Assembly (NCBI GenBank): GCA_016748015.1
Contig: JAAOMT010000301.1
Span: 13,967 to 77,966, forward strand
DNA length: 64,000 nucleotides
Source: Geosiphon pyriformis
Lineage: Eukaryota; Glomeromycota; Glomeromycetes; Archaeosporales; Geosiphonaceae
Direction: 5' to 3'
Under the pieces are notes generated by a model. That model was not told the DNA's origin. It was given only the letters and a program-made list of their open reading frames with translations, and did no database searches. This document shows, piece by piece, positions 43,292 to 57,160 of this stretch. The translations under genes were made by a program, and so were the position numbers. The number at the start of each line of letters is the position of its first letter. Position 1 is the stretch's first letter.

Positions 43292-45400
43292 TAATAGAAT
43301 TAAAAGAACTAGAAACAAACCACTTGAGATTTGCAAAAGTTTTATTTCAATACTATTAAACTCACCTAGAATTAACAAGTAATTATTGGCCAGCAAAATC
43401 AATCTTCAACTTATATGTTAACAAAATGATTAAATTTTATTTAGAAGACCAAAGAAATCTAGAAGCAGTACTCACTAATTTTTATAGTAAATTACTTCAG
43501 AATATCACACTTCCACAAAATTATTTGTTCATTCTAATAATCATAGAAATCAATAAAAAAATTGAAAAACACACCAAACAGAAATTTCTTATTATTTTTA
43601 TAGACAACAACAAAAAAAAATTACAAACATCAACAAAAACACCAAAAAACATACAACTACTTACTTAGAAGAAACCAAAAGTAGTTTTATTTATTCACCC
43701 ATCATACTATCATACACCAGAAAATACCATTAACATAATATTAGTAAGTGTATTTACATCAACCACAAAAACACTATCAACAAAAATCATGTTTCAAAGC
43801 CAATAAAAAAAAGCCGACTTATTAGAAACTTATAACAATTACTTTGAAGGATTTAAATTATGATTACCAATACTATCAGAATTTTGATCACCATTATCTT
43901 AACCCAATTTCGGAACCACTAGTCTTTAGAAAATAACCAACTCTAAAAAAGAGGAAAACAAGAATTAGAAATTTAATTATCAAAATCTGATCTTAAAAAA
44001 CCCAAAGATTCAAACTCCAATTGTTTTAATTTAGCAAAACCCAAATAATTCAAACTTAGCTTCTATTGTTTTTCAAAACTTATCTTCAATAATCATAATT
44101 GATTTACCACTAGTTGCTCTAATTGCTGAACAACAACAGTCACAACAACCACTTCAATCACAACTATTACAACAATTGTTATCAATGGCATATGTACCAA
44201 TTGCCAAATTAAAAAAATTCAATGGTAAAAAAAACAATATCTAAGTTTGGTTAAATAACATCACAAAAGCCATTACCACCAATAATTAGAATAATGTTAA
44301 AGCTTTTCAAACTATTACCACCAATAATTGAGATAATACTAAAGCTCTTTAAGCCATTCTGTATTTTTTCCAGAATACTGCCAACTTATAGTATCAAAGT
44401 TTGATCCAAAAGCCCCAAAATTTCAATGATTTCAAAACTGAATTTTTGAAATACTTTAATAATAATAACAGTATTAATTATCTTACAACTGCTTTTACTA
44501 TCATTAAACAAGAAAAAATTGAAGCCATTACCACATACCTAGAATGTTTCCATAGAAATCTGCACCAAATATAACCAATTGATGCGAATTATTTTACAGT
44601 ACCACAGATTTTGAATCAGTTTATCTGTAGTCTACACAATAGTATCTTCCAGCACATATGTTCATTATATTCACAAACATTTCAAAATACAGTCACACAC
44701 ATCAAAAATTTCGAATTGGCTAAGCTAGAAGCCAATTACACTCAAGTTATTAATCTAGTAATGAACAGATTATTTGACTTGGATTCCAAATTGAAACAAT
44801 TCAGTAATTCAATTAATCAGAAACTTGAGAAATACTTAGCTAACAATCAAGCAATATATTAACTTTTACAATGCCATAAAAATCCATAAAAATCCAATTG
44901 TATTTAGCAATAAACATGTCTGTTATTATTATTAAATCAATAGTGGCAAATAGAAATATGTAATTGCTACTACTGTAATAGACAAAACCATCTAAAAATA
45001 GATTGCTGCTTTAAAAAAAACAACTCATAATCAGAAAATCAATATTAAAATTCTGATTGCCAATTTTAAATCCCAAATTACATTAGTAATCAATTATCTA
45101 AACAATACTAATATCAGCTGCAGTATTTTTAAATAACACAGCCAATTTATCAACTATCAATTTATTAAATATTAGCACTGGTAATTTATTAACCACCCCA
45201 GTCTCAAATTATTTATTAGCCTTAACCAAATTAGAGTTAGCTGTAAAACTTACTTCAAAATGAAAACCAAAGACTAAAAACTATTTAGATTTATTAGAAT
45301 TGACAATTGGCAATAGTAATACACCAACTGATTTTCAGTTCAGCAGTCCAGCAATCTGAATTTCAACAGCAAAATTTAGGAACTAGCTATGCCCAATACT
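43292..45400 (+). pseudogene. gag of C3
   Basis: Homology with other copies begins at GTA ATA GAA (GTG GCA GAA in C1 and C2). The capsid region is near 44190-44600, and a complete CCHC knuckle (CYYCNRQNHLKIDC) lies at 44965-45006. Many stops. Confidence 0.75.
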
Positions 45401-46190
45401 ATTTAAGTCTTTTGGTATCTCCAGAAATTATCACATCCAATCTATCAGAACCCAATCAACTTTAACTACTTCTTAACACTATTTTACCAGCAACAATTAC
45501 CAAAAACAAATTACTTACTGTTATCTTCTTTTTTAAACTTGAGGAAACAGTTAAAATGCCTTTATTCAGTAAAGCCACTTTGGAAGTAAAACCAATCACT
45601 GTAATGTATACTAATGTAAAATTTAACAACCAATCTATTAAACTTATTCTTAATAGTGGGTTAGCAGATAGCATTATTACATGACAACTTATAAACCAAT
45701 TAGATTACTGAATTGATTAAACTGTTAGTACAAAAATAATCATTATTAATGAAACAACAAAAACTTCAATTGACAAAATCAATGACTTTTTATTTGAAGT
45801 CAATAGTATTAAGGTACTAATCAAGATATTGGTAATAGAAACTACCCAGTACCAAACTCTTGTTAATAATAACTGGCTGTCCAAAACTAATGCAGTACTC
45901 AATTAGAACACCCAGAAATTACAACTGAGCCAAAATAACCAAAACATTCAAGTACTAGCTATGTATAGTTATTTCAAATCACAAACTATTCAATTACAAC
46001 TACTAATAGAATTAGAAAAAAAAAAGAACAAATCTACTTGAGAAGTCTACCAAGTTTCATGACTAAAGAAAATTACAATACACTATTGTTAATTTTATTG
46101 TGGAATGACAAAAAAAAAAAAAGGAGGATAAACCACAAAACATTATTAACACCAGTGAGACTGCCAACAGTTGGCACATCTTATACTTAA
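45401..46190 (+). pseudogene. Protease of C3, catalytic Asp lost
   Basis: LILNSGLADSIIT near 45645-45680 shows NSG in place of DSG (Asp to Asn). VNNNWLSKTNAVL follows near 45864-45902. TGA and TAG replace Trp and Gln. Confidence 0.75.
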
Positions 46191-46199
46191 TAAACACGA

Positions 46200-46860
46200 A
46201 AAAAGAACTGTTTTATATTCTTTTTAAGTGCATTGACTGTAAGAAGAAGCTTTTATCTATGGGAGCTTGGATTGTACCAGACAAAGACTACTGGATATAT
46301 ACCTATTATTACTGCAAACCATGTCATTGAAAACATTTTAGTTATCTAAAATAACAAAAAAAATGGAACAATAAACCATGTCTTATTTGTGAAGAGATAC
46401 TACTTAACAAAAAAATATGGAATAACATTTTTGGTTAAGAAAGAATATATGATGTATCATGTCAATACACAATTTTTATTAACAATTAAATGAGCCAAAA
46501 AACACTTTTTAATGTCATCTGGAACCAAATACTTTTATACTTGAACAGTTATTCATATAATAAAGACAAAATCTGGTAAATAATAAGTGCCAAAATTGAA
46601 AATGCTTTGTTCAGTAAAATATTAGTAATTAAGAACAACCCATCAAAACTGGTTAAAACTATTTTTATTTCCAATTCAGATGTATTTTTTGATATCTTAA
46701 GCAATCCAAAACAATTTTACAAACATTACCAAAATCTAGCACTAATTAGAAAAAAACAAGAGCAGCAGTTAGAACAACTAACTTTAAGACTTTGTAAATA
46801 CTGCCTAATTTTTAATGATTTCGAATATTGTAATAATTGTGACTTTATCTAAAATCTATT
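46200..46860 (+). pseudogene. Cys-rich region of C3
   Basis: CIDCKKKLLSMGAW, YYCKPCH and KPCLICEE (46216-46400) repeat the B1 and C2 pattern; the Cys of SMGAC has become Trp. After ILSNPKQFYKHYQNLALIRK (46690-46760) a second pair CKYC...CNNC (46794-46840) precedes the dUTPase, as in B1. Confidence 0.72.
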
Positions 46861-46883
46861 ATCACACATAATTTATTCAATTC

Positions 46884-47580
46884 TTGAAGAAAAAACTAAT
46901 TAACAAGTACACAGTAGAATTAGAATCAAAAATCAATTACAATTTAGACTTTAACAATAATAACAACACCAGTTCTAACTCTATTTACTATGGCAATGAT
47001 AACAATGATTCAAACTCTGATTATAACTCTGAACAATATATTGTGCTTCCAAATTTTTTAATGGAGCAGGAACTAAAATGGTTCAGCAATAATAATAAAG
47101 ATATTATACCAAAATGAATACATAATACCAATACAAGATTTGATCTTAGATATCTTGAAAAAACTGTTATTAAACTGAAACCACATTTGCACATCAACAT
47201 AAATTTGAAAATAGCATTAATAATTTCAGTAACAACAATGTTTCAACTAGTATTAAGATCTAGCTTAGCAAAAAAAAGAATTAACATTAAAGAAAGAATA
47301 ATTAATACAAAATATATAAGAAATATTATTGTAATGCTATAAAATGACTCAGAAAAAAAATATATAATTGAACCAAATAAAAGAATAGCACAGGCCAAAT
47401 TCCTATCTCTAATTAATATAGCTCAGTTAGTGTCAATAAGAACAAAAAAAAATTAGGGATCACAGTTAAAGGAAAAAATAGATTTAGATTAATAAATAGA
47501 ATAGATGTACTAGTCAATATAGCAAAAAAAGAATTAATTGACAAGAGAAAAATTATTTCCACCAGTTACTCAGTTTCTAT
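46884..47580 (+). pseudogene. dUTPase of C3, decayed
   Basis: An acidic Asn-rich lead (46930-47100) precedes dUTPase motifs: NTNTRFDLRYLEK (motif 1, altered), RSSLAKKRINI (motif 2, Arg-Ser-Ser kept), NTKYIRNIIVML (motif 3, Asp lost), NKRIAQAKFLSL (motif 4). Motif 5 is unreadable after TAG 47453. Inactive. Confidence 0.78.
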
Positions 47581-47886
47581 TCTGTCATATAACCAGTATA
47601 TATTAGTAATAGAAAGAAAAGTAAGAGATTAGTCCCAGATTTTTGAAGCAAAATCTACAATTTATAAATCAGGAAAGATTAAAATTACCAATTTCTATAT
47701 ATCAGTCAAGAACAATAAACACATCAAAATTCCTATTTACAACACAATTGAAAACATTATCAAAATACCAAACAGTATCACCATCAGATACTTAAGCACT
47801 GAAGTTAAGAATTAACCACTAAATACTATTCCAAATTTTTTACAATTGTGCAAATATGTGAATATTACATTACAAACTATATACAA
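47581..47886 (+). pseudogene. Linker between dUTPase and reverse transcriptase of C3
   Basis: Aligns on the opposite strand with C2 16890-17200; cut by the solo LTR at 47887. No domain recognised. Confidence 0.5.
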
Positions 47887-48694
47887 TATTACTCATAGAA
47901 TATAAAAATTATATATTAGTACACAAATTAGCCAATTAGAATAAAATGCAGTAAAAATAGAATTCCAAGATTTTTCTTAGAGGAATTACAGGATTCCAAA
48001 ATTACAGAATTCTAATATAAAAAATTGCAAGATTTTAGGCTAGAAAATTGAGAAATTCAAGGAATCTTGTATAATGAAATTTATGTAGATATAGCAGTAG
48101 TTTTAAAAACAGAAAGAACAGAATTCTCTAACTAAAATTTTTAGCTTAGAATTACCAAATTCTAATATTCTATATCAATAAAAAAACTTATTGTAATTAT
48201 AATTTATTGTCTGTTATCAATACTTTATATTAATAGCAATTGATATTTAACTACACTAGACCAATAGCTCTTGATTATAACTATTAACAAGATACTAACT
48301 CTTTCTTGCCTTGGCTTATTTTTTTATTTTTTTTTATTTTTTATTTTTCTTTTGTTTTATTATTATTTATTAATTGATTAAAGATTAAACATACAAAGTT
48401 ATTAATGTTAAAATAACTGGTAAAAGACTCAGAAATAAGAGTAGAACACTCAAAAATTAAGAATAGCTTACCAGAAAAATTACTGGTCATTATGCTAAGA
48501 AAGAAATTCAATGGAATTGCAATTCTAGGAAGTGATGAATAAAACAACATTTAAAGCTCTGTCTATTATACAAAAGACTCAACCAAAATCTTCAGATAAC
48601 TAAAATTTTCAAATAATATTAATTGTATCAGCTATTAAGCACCAAGTTATGGGTTTGTTATTTGATTTAAGATTTCAAATAATTACCTGTAATA
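47887..48694 (+). repeat. Solo LTR of the C1-type subfamily nested in C3
   Basis: Starts TATTACTCATAGAATAT and ends CCTGTAATA. The U3 half matches the C1 LTR (7769-8638), not C3's own LTRs. The flanks ACAA and ATGA differ by transitions, and the empty site in C2 reads ACAG, so a 4-bp duplication is plausible. Confidence 0.8.
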
Positions 48695-50140
48695 ATGAAT
48701 AGGAGAAATGTTATTTGCTTCAACCAAAACAATTAAACCAAATAAACTTAAAAAACTTAGACCCATTTTAATACATGCAGCTCAAAATATTATTCAATAA
48801 TTTCACTGACATCTTTGTAAATAAAAATAAGTTTGACAGAACTGATATAATCCAGCATTAAATCAAAACTAAAAGTGCTATGTTAATCAAACAATGAGCA
48901 TATTGAGTACTACTAGCCAGTTATAAAATTATCTGACAAGAAATCAACAGAATATTGGACAATAGATTAATTTAACCATCAATAAGTTTATAGTTATTAC
49001 CAGTAATACTAGTTTGGAAGAAGAATAAAAAGATTCATTTTTGTGTAGATTACAGAAAACTCAACAGTATTATTTGTGAAAATAGCTATTCAACTCCATA
49101 AATCCAAAAATTATTTGATGCTTTTAAAGAAAAGAAATGGTTTTTTACATTAAATTTGGATAGTAGTTACTGACAAGTAGTCATGAATTCAACTGACAAA
49201 GGAAAAACAGTATTTACTACATAAGAAAAGAATTTTGAATTCAATGTTATACCATTTGGCTTAATAAATGCATCAGCAACTTTCCAATAGCTTATGAAAA
49301 TTGTGTATACTAGATTACTAAAAAAATTAATAGTAATCTATTTGGATAACACCAATGTGTTTTCCAAAACATTTGATAATTATTTCTACTATCTTCAACA
49401 AGTGTTTAAAATATTAAGAAGAGCTGGATTAAAACTAAATGCAAACAAGTGTTTTTTTGGCAAAACAAAACTGAAATTCTTGAAATATGTTGTAAATAAA
49501 GACAGCATCAAAACAGATCCAGACAAAATTGAGATTGTCAAAAACTTTTCAGTATCAACAAATCTTACAGAATTAAAAACATTCTTGGAATTCATTGAAT
49601 ATTATTGCCATTTTATCCAAAACTTTTCTAAACTGGCTCAACTATTTCATCAGCTCCAAGCCAAGAATATAAAATATGAATGAATGGAAACCCAACAAAA
49701 GGCTTTTGATATTTTAAGAAGAAAGCTTATTTAAGCTCTAGTATTAATCTATTTGGATTATAGCAAGCCATTTATTATTATCACTAATGCATTAGGTCAA
49801 GCATTAAGAGCCATACTGTTTCAAAAAAGACCAAATAGAAGAAAACACCTAGTAGTATATACCAGCCAAAGCCTAAATCTAGCTGAAAAGAACTATAGAA
49901 CTCTAGCATTAGAACATTTGGCTATCTATTGGGCTGTTATCAAATAGAAAGAATACTTAAGTCAAAAATTTAATATAGACATTAATTACAAAGAATTGAC
50001 ATTAATTTAGAAACAAAAATTTGGAAATAATTGTCATGCAAGATAAAAAATAGAACTTTCACCATTTAATTATACAATACATTATAAAAAGAGAAAAAAA
50101 AATAGAAATGCTAACAGTTTGTCATAAATAAAACAAATTT
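48695..50140 (+). pseudogene. Reverse transcriptase and RNase H of C3
   Basis: Motifs IHFCVDYRKLNS (near 49040), LNLDSSY, MKIVYTRLL and the catalytic box YLDN at about 49339-49350, so the last Asp of Y-x-D-D is lost. The frame 49294-49683 is open. RNase H follows with TNALGQALRAIL near 49785 and a stop-rich end. Confidence 0.82.
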
Positions 50141-51480
50141 ATGAACATTTCAATCCAAAAATATAACAAAAGATAAACACACAAAAATATCTACAACTCC
50201 AACATTATATTAATACTCAACAGTTCAAGAAAAAATTATTTCAAAAGAAATAAAACAACATAAAACAACAATCAAAATATTTTATTATTTATTAAAATAT
50301 ACTATATTGAAAAAACAAAAAGAATTTAAATTAACCATTCAAAGTAATTACAAAACCAGAAAAAAAAAATATTATATAACATATACTCAAATTTAATAGC
50401 AGGATATTTTTATAAAGAAGCAATCATAAAAAAAACCAGAATAAAATATTATTGGCCATCAATATATCCAGACATTATTCAATATGTTCAAAATTGTGAT
50501 ACTTGTCAGAAAAAAAGAGGAACAAGACTTAGTAAACCACTAAGACCAATTAAAATAGGACAACTATTTGATTGAATTGGAATTGACTTAGTCAGACTAT
50601 TAATAATAACCAGCAGAGACAATTATTATATAGCAGTAGTCATGAATTATCTTATTAAATAGCCAGAAATGAAAGCAATTCAAAGAGCAAATACAAAATT
50701 TGTAGCCAAATTTGTTTATTAAGATTTAATTTGTTGACACAGATATTTAAAAAAATTATTATTAAATCAAGAAACTCACTTTATAAACAAAACACTAACA
50801 AAATTAAGTTAAAGATTTGGAATTAAGAGACCATTATTATTACCATACTATTCACAAACAAATAACTTAGTTGAAAAGTTCAACAAAATATTGTGTAAAG
50901 TAATAGCCAAGATTAACCAAAAAAACCAGGACAAATGGAATTTGTTTATACTATCAGTACTATTTGCTTATTAAACAATAAAGCAAAATACCACATAAAC
51001 AACACTATTTGAACTTGTTTATAGTAGAACAGCAATATTATCAATTGAAATAAATATCAACACATATCTAATAAAACCAATAAAAGAAGCCAATTTATAA
51101 AAAACATTGCTAAAAAAACATATAAACTAATAGAAACTTTAGAAAACAAAAGATAAAAAGCAGCTAATAATCTTCAAAAGTCACAAGAAAAACAAAAAAA
51201 ATAACACAATAACAAATTACCAAATAAACTAGTTGAATTCAGAATTAAAGACAAAGTACTCTTATATTATACCAAAATAAAAAAACAATGGAGTAGAAAA
51301 TTTGATCCCAAATAAGATAAACTATTTCACATTAAAGAAATTCTAAGAAATAGAGCTTATAAACTAAGATAAGACAACAAAATTTTAGTTAAAACAACAC
51401 ATAAAAATTGACTGAAACCATATCACAATATAGTATTATTATCTATTAATAATATTTTACAACTAAGAACACAATGAATA
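50141..51480 (+). pseudogene. Integrase of C3
   Basis: AGYFYKEAIIKKTRIKYYWP then CDTCQKKRG (50400-50520), FDWIGIDLVRLL (50570-50605), LLNQETHF (second Asp lost, near 50765), NNLVEKFNK (Glu, near 50865), and a C-terminal region with HKNWLKPYHN near 51403-51428. Broken by many stops. Confidence 0.75.
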
Positions 51481-51589
51481 CTAATCCAACCAGTTAAAAT
51501 TTTACAAGATTTGGAACTAATTATAATTATTAATACAAATACATCAAAGTGATTAACCAAAATAATATAAAAAAAACATGGTATACATG

Positions 51590-52264
51590 ACAAAAGCAAC
51601 AACAGAAAAATGAAAATTCCAGACTACATCTACTTAATGGCTCAACAATTATTCCAAGCTGTAAATTAACAACAATTAGATATAAAAATCATTATTAACC
51701 ACCAAACAATCTGCTATTAGAACACCAAAAGAAGAAAAAAAGCAGAAAATACATCATATCAGCAACCACTGAACTTAACAAAACATTGGTTAGATAAAAT
51801 AATAGAAAAAGTGAAGAATACTTTTGGAAAAATACCCATAATTGTTCTAACAGAGGAGTTAATAAAAAAAAGTTGAAAACACTGAACAGAACAACTTCTA
51901 ATATTATACTATTATCATCAGTTGGAACAAAAGCAAAATATTAAGCACTATATACTGACAAATCCAAAAGATTATTCAATCAAGAAATAATACAGCAAAT
52001 TGAAAACTTTATTAGAAAGAAAACAAACTTATTACTTCACATTAAAACAATCTATTGGCTATACATCATATTTTAAAATTATTCAGAAATACTACTATAT
52101 TTAGAAATAGAAACAATAACTATTAACCAGTAGAGAAAAATAAACAACTCACAAATAGAAGACATAAGAACCAGAGTTAAACAAACAGTATTAGAAAAAA
52201 AAGTAATGAAATTAATCCAAAATAAAAATTTTGACAAAGCTTAATATTACAAAAGAGGAGATAA
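51590..52264 (+). pseudogene. ORF3 of C3
   Basis: Begins MKIPDYIYLMAQQLFQAV at about 51611. HWLDKIIEKVKNTFGKIPIIVL follows, and the end is ITKEEIML inside the tract AAAAGAGGAGATAA (52251-52264). Several TAA and TGA stops at Gln and Trp positions. Same location, size and end as ORF3 of B1. Confidence 0.65.
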
Positions 52265-52499
52265 TGTTATTCATAGAAAAGAGTACAAGAGAAATAATAA
52301 AAAAAACAGATAAAAAATAGACCAATAAAAGAATAGTATTGAGCACATAAGCACATTGTTGGTAAATTATGGCACATTGCTCAAAAAATTATAGCACATT
52401 GCTCACAAATATATAAGATCTTATAGAACATCAATTATGTATATATAATAAGAGTGTTAAAAAACAGAATACACAGCTAGAATCTCTAATGTTACCAGA
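52265..52499 (+). repeat. 3' LTR of C3, truncated by B2
   Basis: TGTTATTCATAG... matches the first part of the 5' LTR up to CTAGAATCTCTAA. B2 begins at 52500. The 4-bp flank is CTAA. Confidence 0.85.
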
Positions 52500-53464
52500 G
52501 GTTTTTGGTCTCTTTTTTTGAATGTTGTTAATGTCTGTCTGTTGCTAATTTCACATTTTTCTGGAAGCAGTTGAATATCTAATAACTGAATTTATCTTTA
52601 AATTATTTCTTATAATTTGAACTGTTGAACTTATAAGTAGAATGGCCAATTTTTTGCCAATTGCTTTATGTAATTACATTGTAGTAAATGTCAACTCTTT
52701 CTCAAGAATTGCTCATCTGGAAGTTCACTAATAATGTGTAATTACTTTGCTGTAAAAGTCAACTCTTTTACAAAAATCTTATTTGTAGGCTATCCTAATA
52801 ATTATAATAAAAAAAAGAAAGAAAAAATAAGAAATATAAAAGAAATAGAATTTTAACAAAAAAAACATTTTTTATCCAGGCCTGGAGTTACTAACAGATT
52901 ACTAAAATTGGTAGCTAATCAATTTCAAAATGTTAATTGTGTTGAGAAAATTTCAAGTGTGATAATTTAAAGGATTTGGTTTTCAAATATTTAATTTTTA
53001 TTTGAAATGTGTAAAAGGTAATTTGTTTTAATTAAGATTCTAAAGTAAAATGCTATAATAAGATACTATAAAAAGATATATATTTTTAAAAAGAAAAGCT
53101 CTTCTTTTATACAACTTGTTGTAGTACTAGTCTTTGAACTTGCACTTTTTTCTTTGCTCTAATTTCAACAAACTAAAATATATTTTAGCAAACTACAAGT
53201 TATTTCTACAAACTATTGATTATTTCGGCCAATTTTTATCAATTTCGGCAAATTTTGACTATATTAAATGGTTCAAAGTATTGTGTAATTTGATTATCTT
53301 AATTTCTATGATGTAAATCAAGTTATTAATTGAGTAATGATATTTGATAATTTGATTAAATAATAAGTGATAATTGAAATAATAATAATAATATATACTA
53401 ATTAATAATAAGAATTATGAAGGTAATTTCATGCTAATTAATAGCTAAAATTCTACTGGTAATA
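52500..53464 (-). repeat. 3' LTR of B2 (965 bp)
   Basis: TGTTACCAGAGG...TACTGGTAATA. The TATA box region TTTTATAC is near 53107. The polypurine complement TAATTTTCTTCTTAA follows at 53465. Confidence 0.9.
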
Positions 53465-54155
53465 TAATTTTCTTCTTAAGACTGAGTTCTGGTGAAGTCC
53501 AAGCACTATCTGTAATGTTAAGATAGTAGTTCAAGATAATTGATGTGATTTGGTCTAAAAATTATTGAAATTTCAGTTCTGTAAGCTTTCCAATGTATTG
53601 AATTTTTATTAAATAAAGTATTAGATTTTGTAGGAGGTTTTTACAAGTGTTAAATAAATTATAAAGTCTGAATGCTGCTTTAAGTTTGTAGCAAGTATTT
53701 GTTGGTTCAGTTGCTGTCTTGAATTTATTGTGAATTTGTTTTTGTATAGCTTTAGGAGTGATGTTGGTTGTTTCAAGTTCCAGTTTTCATTTATAAAGTG
53801 TTTTTTCAATATGAAAATATTTATAAATAAGGGTATTTTCATTGTTTTGTTTATTAAAAAATAATAGAAGTTTTTGTTAGACTGTGGTATTTGGTGGAAT
53901 GTCAATAGGAATAAATAAAAAATTTTCTTTTAGTGCTTGCTTCAAAAGTTCTGGTAATTGATTTCCAGAGTGATCTCTTGTTTTTTTTCTATAAAAGTAA
54001 TAATTTAGAAAATTATTTACTACTAGTGTTGTGGTTTTTTCTAAGTGTAATTAATTTGACTTCTATTAATTGTTATAGATAAGTTAGGAAGTGTTTTTAA
54101 AATTAACATTAATTTTTGAGATATTTGTTGAATATTTCGAGAAATAATTATAATA
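53465..54155 (-). pseudogene. ORF3 of B2
   Basis: Aligns throughout with ORF3 of B1. The start codon reads ATA in place of ATG near 54152, and the frame has stops and small indels. Confidence 0.75.
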
Positions 54156-54329
54156 AAAATGACTAATTAATAAGTAAATTTGAAAAAAATAAAGAAAATT
54201 ATTTTTGGATATAGAGTTTTTATTTGTTTTTGGGTTTGAATGTTTCTTGTAATTATTTACTATTTTTGTTTTATGTTTTGTGTATTTAAAAAAGGTTTTT
54301 GTGAAATTGTTTAATTAAGTGTTCAAGTT

Positions 54330-55700
54330 TGGTTGTTGTTCTATTATAATTATTGGTTCTAAATTTTGAAAAATATTTTCAGGATTAACTAAAGAGAAAT
54401 GTGTACTAATTTGTGAAATTAATAGTTTAAGATTGTTTCTGAAATGATAGTGTTTCAATTAATCTCTATGTGCAACTTTTGCTAGTACTTTGTTATCAAG
54501 TCTTAACTTGTATAATTTATTGCCTAAAATTTCATAGATATAAAATGATCCATCTCATTTATGTTCAAATTTCTCACTCCATTGTTTTTCAGCCTTAATT
54601 CTGTGTAAAAAAACTTTATTTCCAACTTTAAATTTGTTGGTAACTGATGGCAATTTGTTGTTATGTCTTTTTTTTTGTTGAGCTTGAGAGTATTTAATAT
54701 GAGTTGCTGCTATGTGTTTTTTTCCTTCCAATGTACTAAGAAGAGTATAGACTTTTCTTTAAAGTATTTCTTAAAAGTTTTTTTTATTAATTGGTTGTAC
54801 TGAGTATATTTCTACTGTAAAATTAATTAGTAATATTGTTGTTTTTTTATAAATAAGATCAAATGATGTGTGTTTTATAGTATCTTGTTTTAGTGTTCTG
54901 TAGGCTAATAACACTAATGGAATAAATATATCCCATTTCTGCTCAAAATCTGTTAAGACTTTGGCTAAAAATTCACACAATGTTCTGTTGAAATGTTCTA
55001 TAAATTCATTTGTTTGGAAGTAATAAGATAATAATAAAGGTCTTTTGACATTAAATCATTCACAAATTTCTTGTATCAAGTTGTTCACAAAATGTGTTTC
55101 TTAATTAGATAAAAGTTCAATTGGACATTTATGTCTACAAATAATGTCTTTATAAATGAAATTTGCTACTAATTTTGCATCTGTTTTTTGAATGGCTCTA
55201 GCTTTGGCCATTTGATAAGATAATCTACTGCAATTGCAATATAACAATTTCTTTGGATTGTGATAGGTAATGGTTTAACTAAATCAATTCCAATTCTGTC
55301 AAAAGGTTGTCTAACTTTAATTGGATTTAGAGGTTCTGTGGGGCAAGTTTCTTTTCTTCTTTGACAACTATCACAAAATTCTACATATTGTCGAATATCT
55401 TTTTACATGTGAAGCCAAAAATAATGTTCAAGGGTTCTTTGAATTGTTCCATCTCTTTTCAAGTGTGCTGAAAAAGGATCTGTGTACATGTTATATAGAA
55501 TTGTTTTTTTTTGTTTTCTTGTACTAATCTAAGTAATTGGTTTAGATTTTTGCAATTTTTATAATAGATTTTGTTGTGATGTATAAAATATTGTTTTAAT
55601 TGGTATTGTAATCAGTGTTTTTTACTTAAAGACAAATTTTCTAACATGGTAAAAGTTTCTAAATAGTTTTTAAGATTGTTGTAATTTCTGAGATCTATTT
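54330..55700 (-). pseudogene. Integrase of B2
   Basis: The HHCC region (SAHLKRDGTIQRTLEHYF near 55460-55420, then DSCQRRKET) and core parts FDRIGIDLVKPL (near 55300), NEFIEHFNRTLCEFL (near 54970) and AYRTLKQDT (54909-54880) are readable with several stops. The C-terminal QWSEKFEHKWDGSF region is near 54590-54540. This covers what the B1 gap hides. Confidence 0.82.
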
Positions 55701-55749
55701 TTGTTATTTTGTTGGTAGATTGGTAAGTTGTGGTGGAATTGTTATTGGT

Positions 55750-57160
55750 GTTAATCTTGTCTTATTCTTGAAAAATTATCAACATTGGTATGTAGTTTTC
55801 CTGGTTTGTGATGTACAATATATTTGTAGTCTGCTAGAAAATTATTTTATCGAGACTGTTTGGCATTTTGTTCAGTTTTCTTTTTATTAAGCCATTTAAG
55901 ACCAATATTGTCAGTTATAATGTCAAATTTTTTTCCATTCTTTAAATATTGTTGAAAGTGTTTAAGAGTCCAAATGACTGCAGCAGCTTCTAATTCAGTT
56001 AAGCCATATTTAAGTTCTGTTGGTTTAAGTATTCTGCTAACATAGGCAATGACTTGTTTCTGGACATTTTCATCCAATTGTAATAGAATAGTACCAAAAG
56101 CTATGTGTGAAGCATCAGTGACTAGTTGGAACCATTTGTTGAAGTTTGAATAAGCAAAAACTGGTGCTGTTGTCAATTTTGTCTTAAGAGTTTCAAAGAC
56201 TTTCTGTTGTTCTTCAGTCTATTAGTATAGCACATTTTTGTTGGTAAAATAATTAAGTGGTTTAGCAATCTCTGAAAATTTTTTTATGAATTTTCAATAG
56301 TATAAAGCTAATCCTACAAATCCTCATAGCTCTGTGGTATTTTTGGGTGTTTAAAAGTTTTTGACAGCACTAATTGTTCTTGAATTTGGTTTGACTCTAT
56401 TTTTACTAACTATGTGTTCAAGAAAGATTAAGTTTGTTTTTCCAAAGTGACATTTCTCAATGTTCAACTTCAATCTTGCTTTCTATAATTATTGAAAAAC
56501 TTTTCTCAGGTGAATAAGATGAGCTTCAAAGCTTGGTGAATACACATTAGTATTATCTAAGTAGACAACTACTAATTGCCATAAAAGTTTTTCATATACA
56601 ACATTCATAAATCACTGGAATGTTGTTAGTGCATTGAAGAGTCCAAAAGACATAATATTAAACTTATAGTTTCCTTCTTGGGTGGTAAATACTGTTTTGG
56701 GTCAATCTTTTGGGTCCATTTCAACTTGCCAATATACACTTTCCAAGTCTAAAGTTGAGAAAAACTTGGCTTTTCCTAAAGCATCTAACATGTTATCAAT
56801 TCTAGAAAAGATGTAAGTATCTTTAATTATCATACTGTTTAATTGGCAATAGTCAACACAAAATCTGATTTTTTCATTTTTTTTTAACCAAAACTACTGG
56901 TAAGGCCCATGGACTTTTTAATGATTGAATCAATTTGTTATTGAGCATTCTTTGGATCTTTTCTCTAATAAATTGGTGATTAACAGGTAGAACTTGATAT
57001 GCTTGTTGTTATTTTGGTGGAGCATCTTCTGTGTGGATCTGATGTTAGACAATATTAGTTTTTCTAAGATTATTGTTGTTTTTTGCAAATATATCTGCGA
57101 ATTCAGCTATTAGCTGTTTTAATTGTCTTTGTTGTTAGAGTTCTAAGAGATCCATGTTAA
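55750..57160 (-). pseudogene. RNase H and reverse transcriptase of B2
   Basis: RNase H frame 56176-55847 with VTDASHIAFGTIL, LTELEAAAVIW and IITDNIGLKWL. Reverse transcriptase (57140-56230) has RFCVDYCQLN, YLDNTNVY at the catalytic box (Asp to Asn) and NKCHFGKTNL. Stops at Trp and Gln positions. Confidence 0.85.

Larger units (their letters stand above)
42254..52499 (+). mobile_element. Family C element copy C3, very decayed
   Basis: 5' LTR 42254-43226, gag, protease, Cys region, dUTPase, a nested solo LTR, reverse transcriptase, RNase H, integrase, ORF3, then the first 235 bases of the 3' LTR, where B2 is inserted. It lies within the protease region of C4. Stops are very dense in every domain. 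Confidence 0.88.
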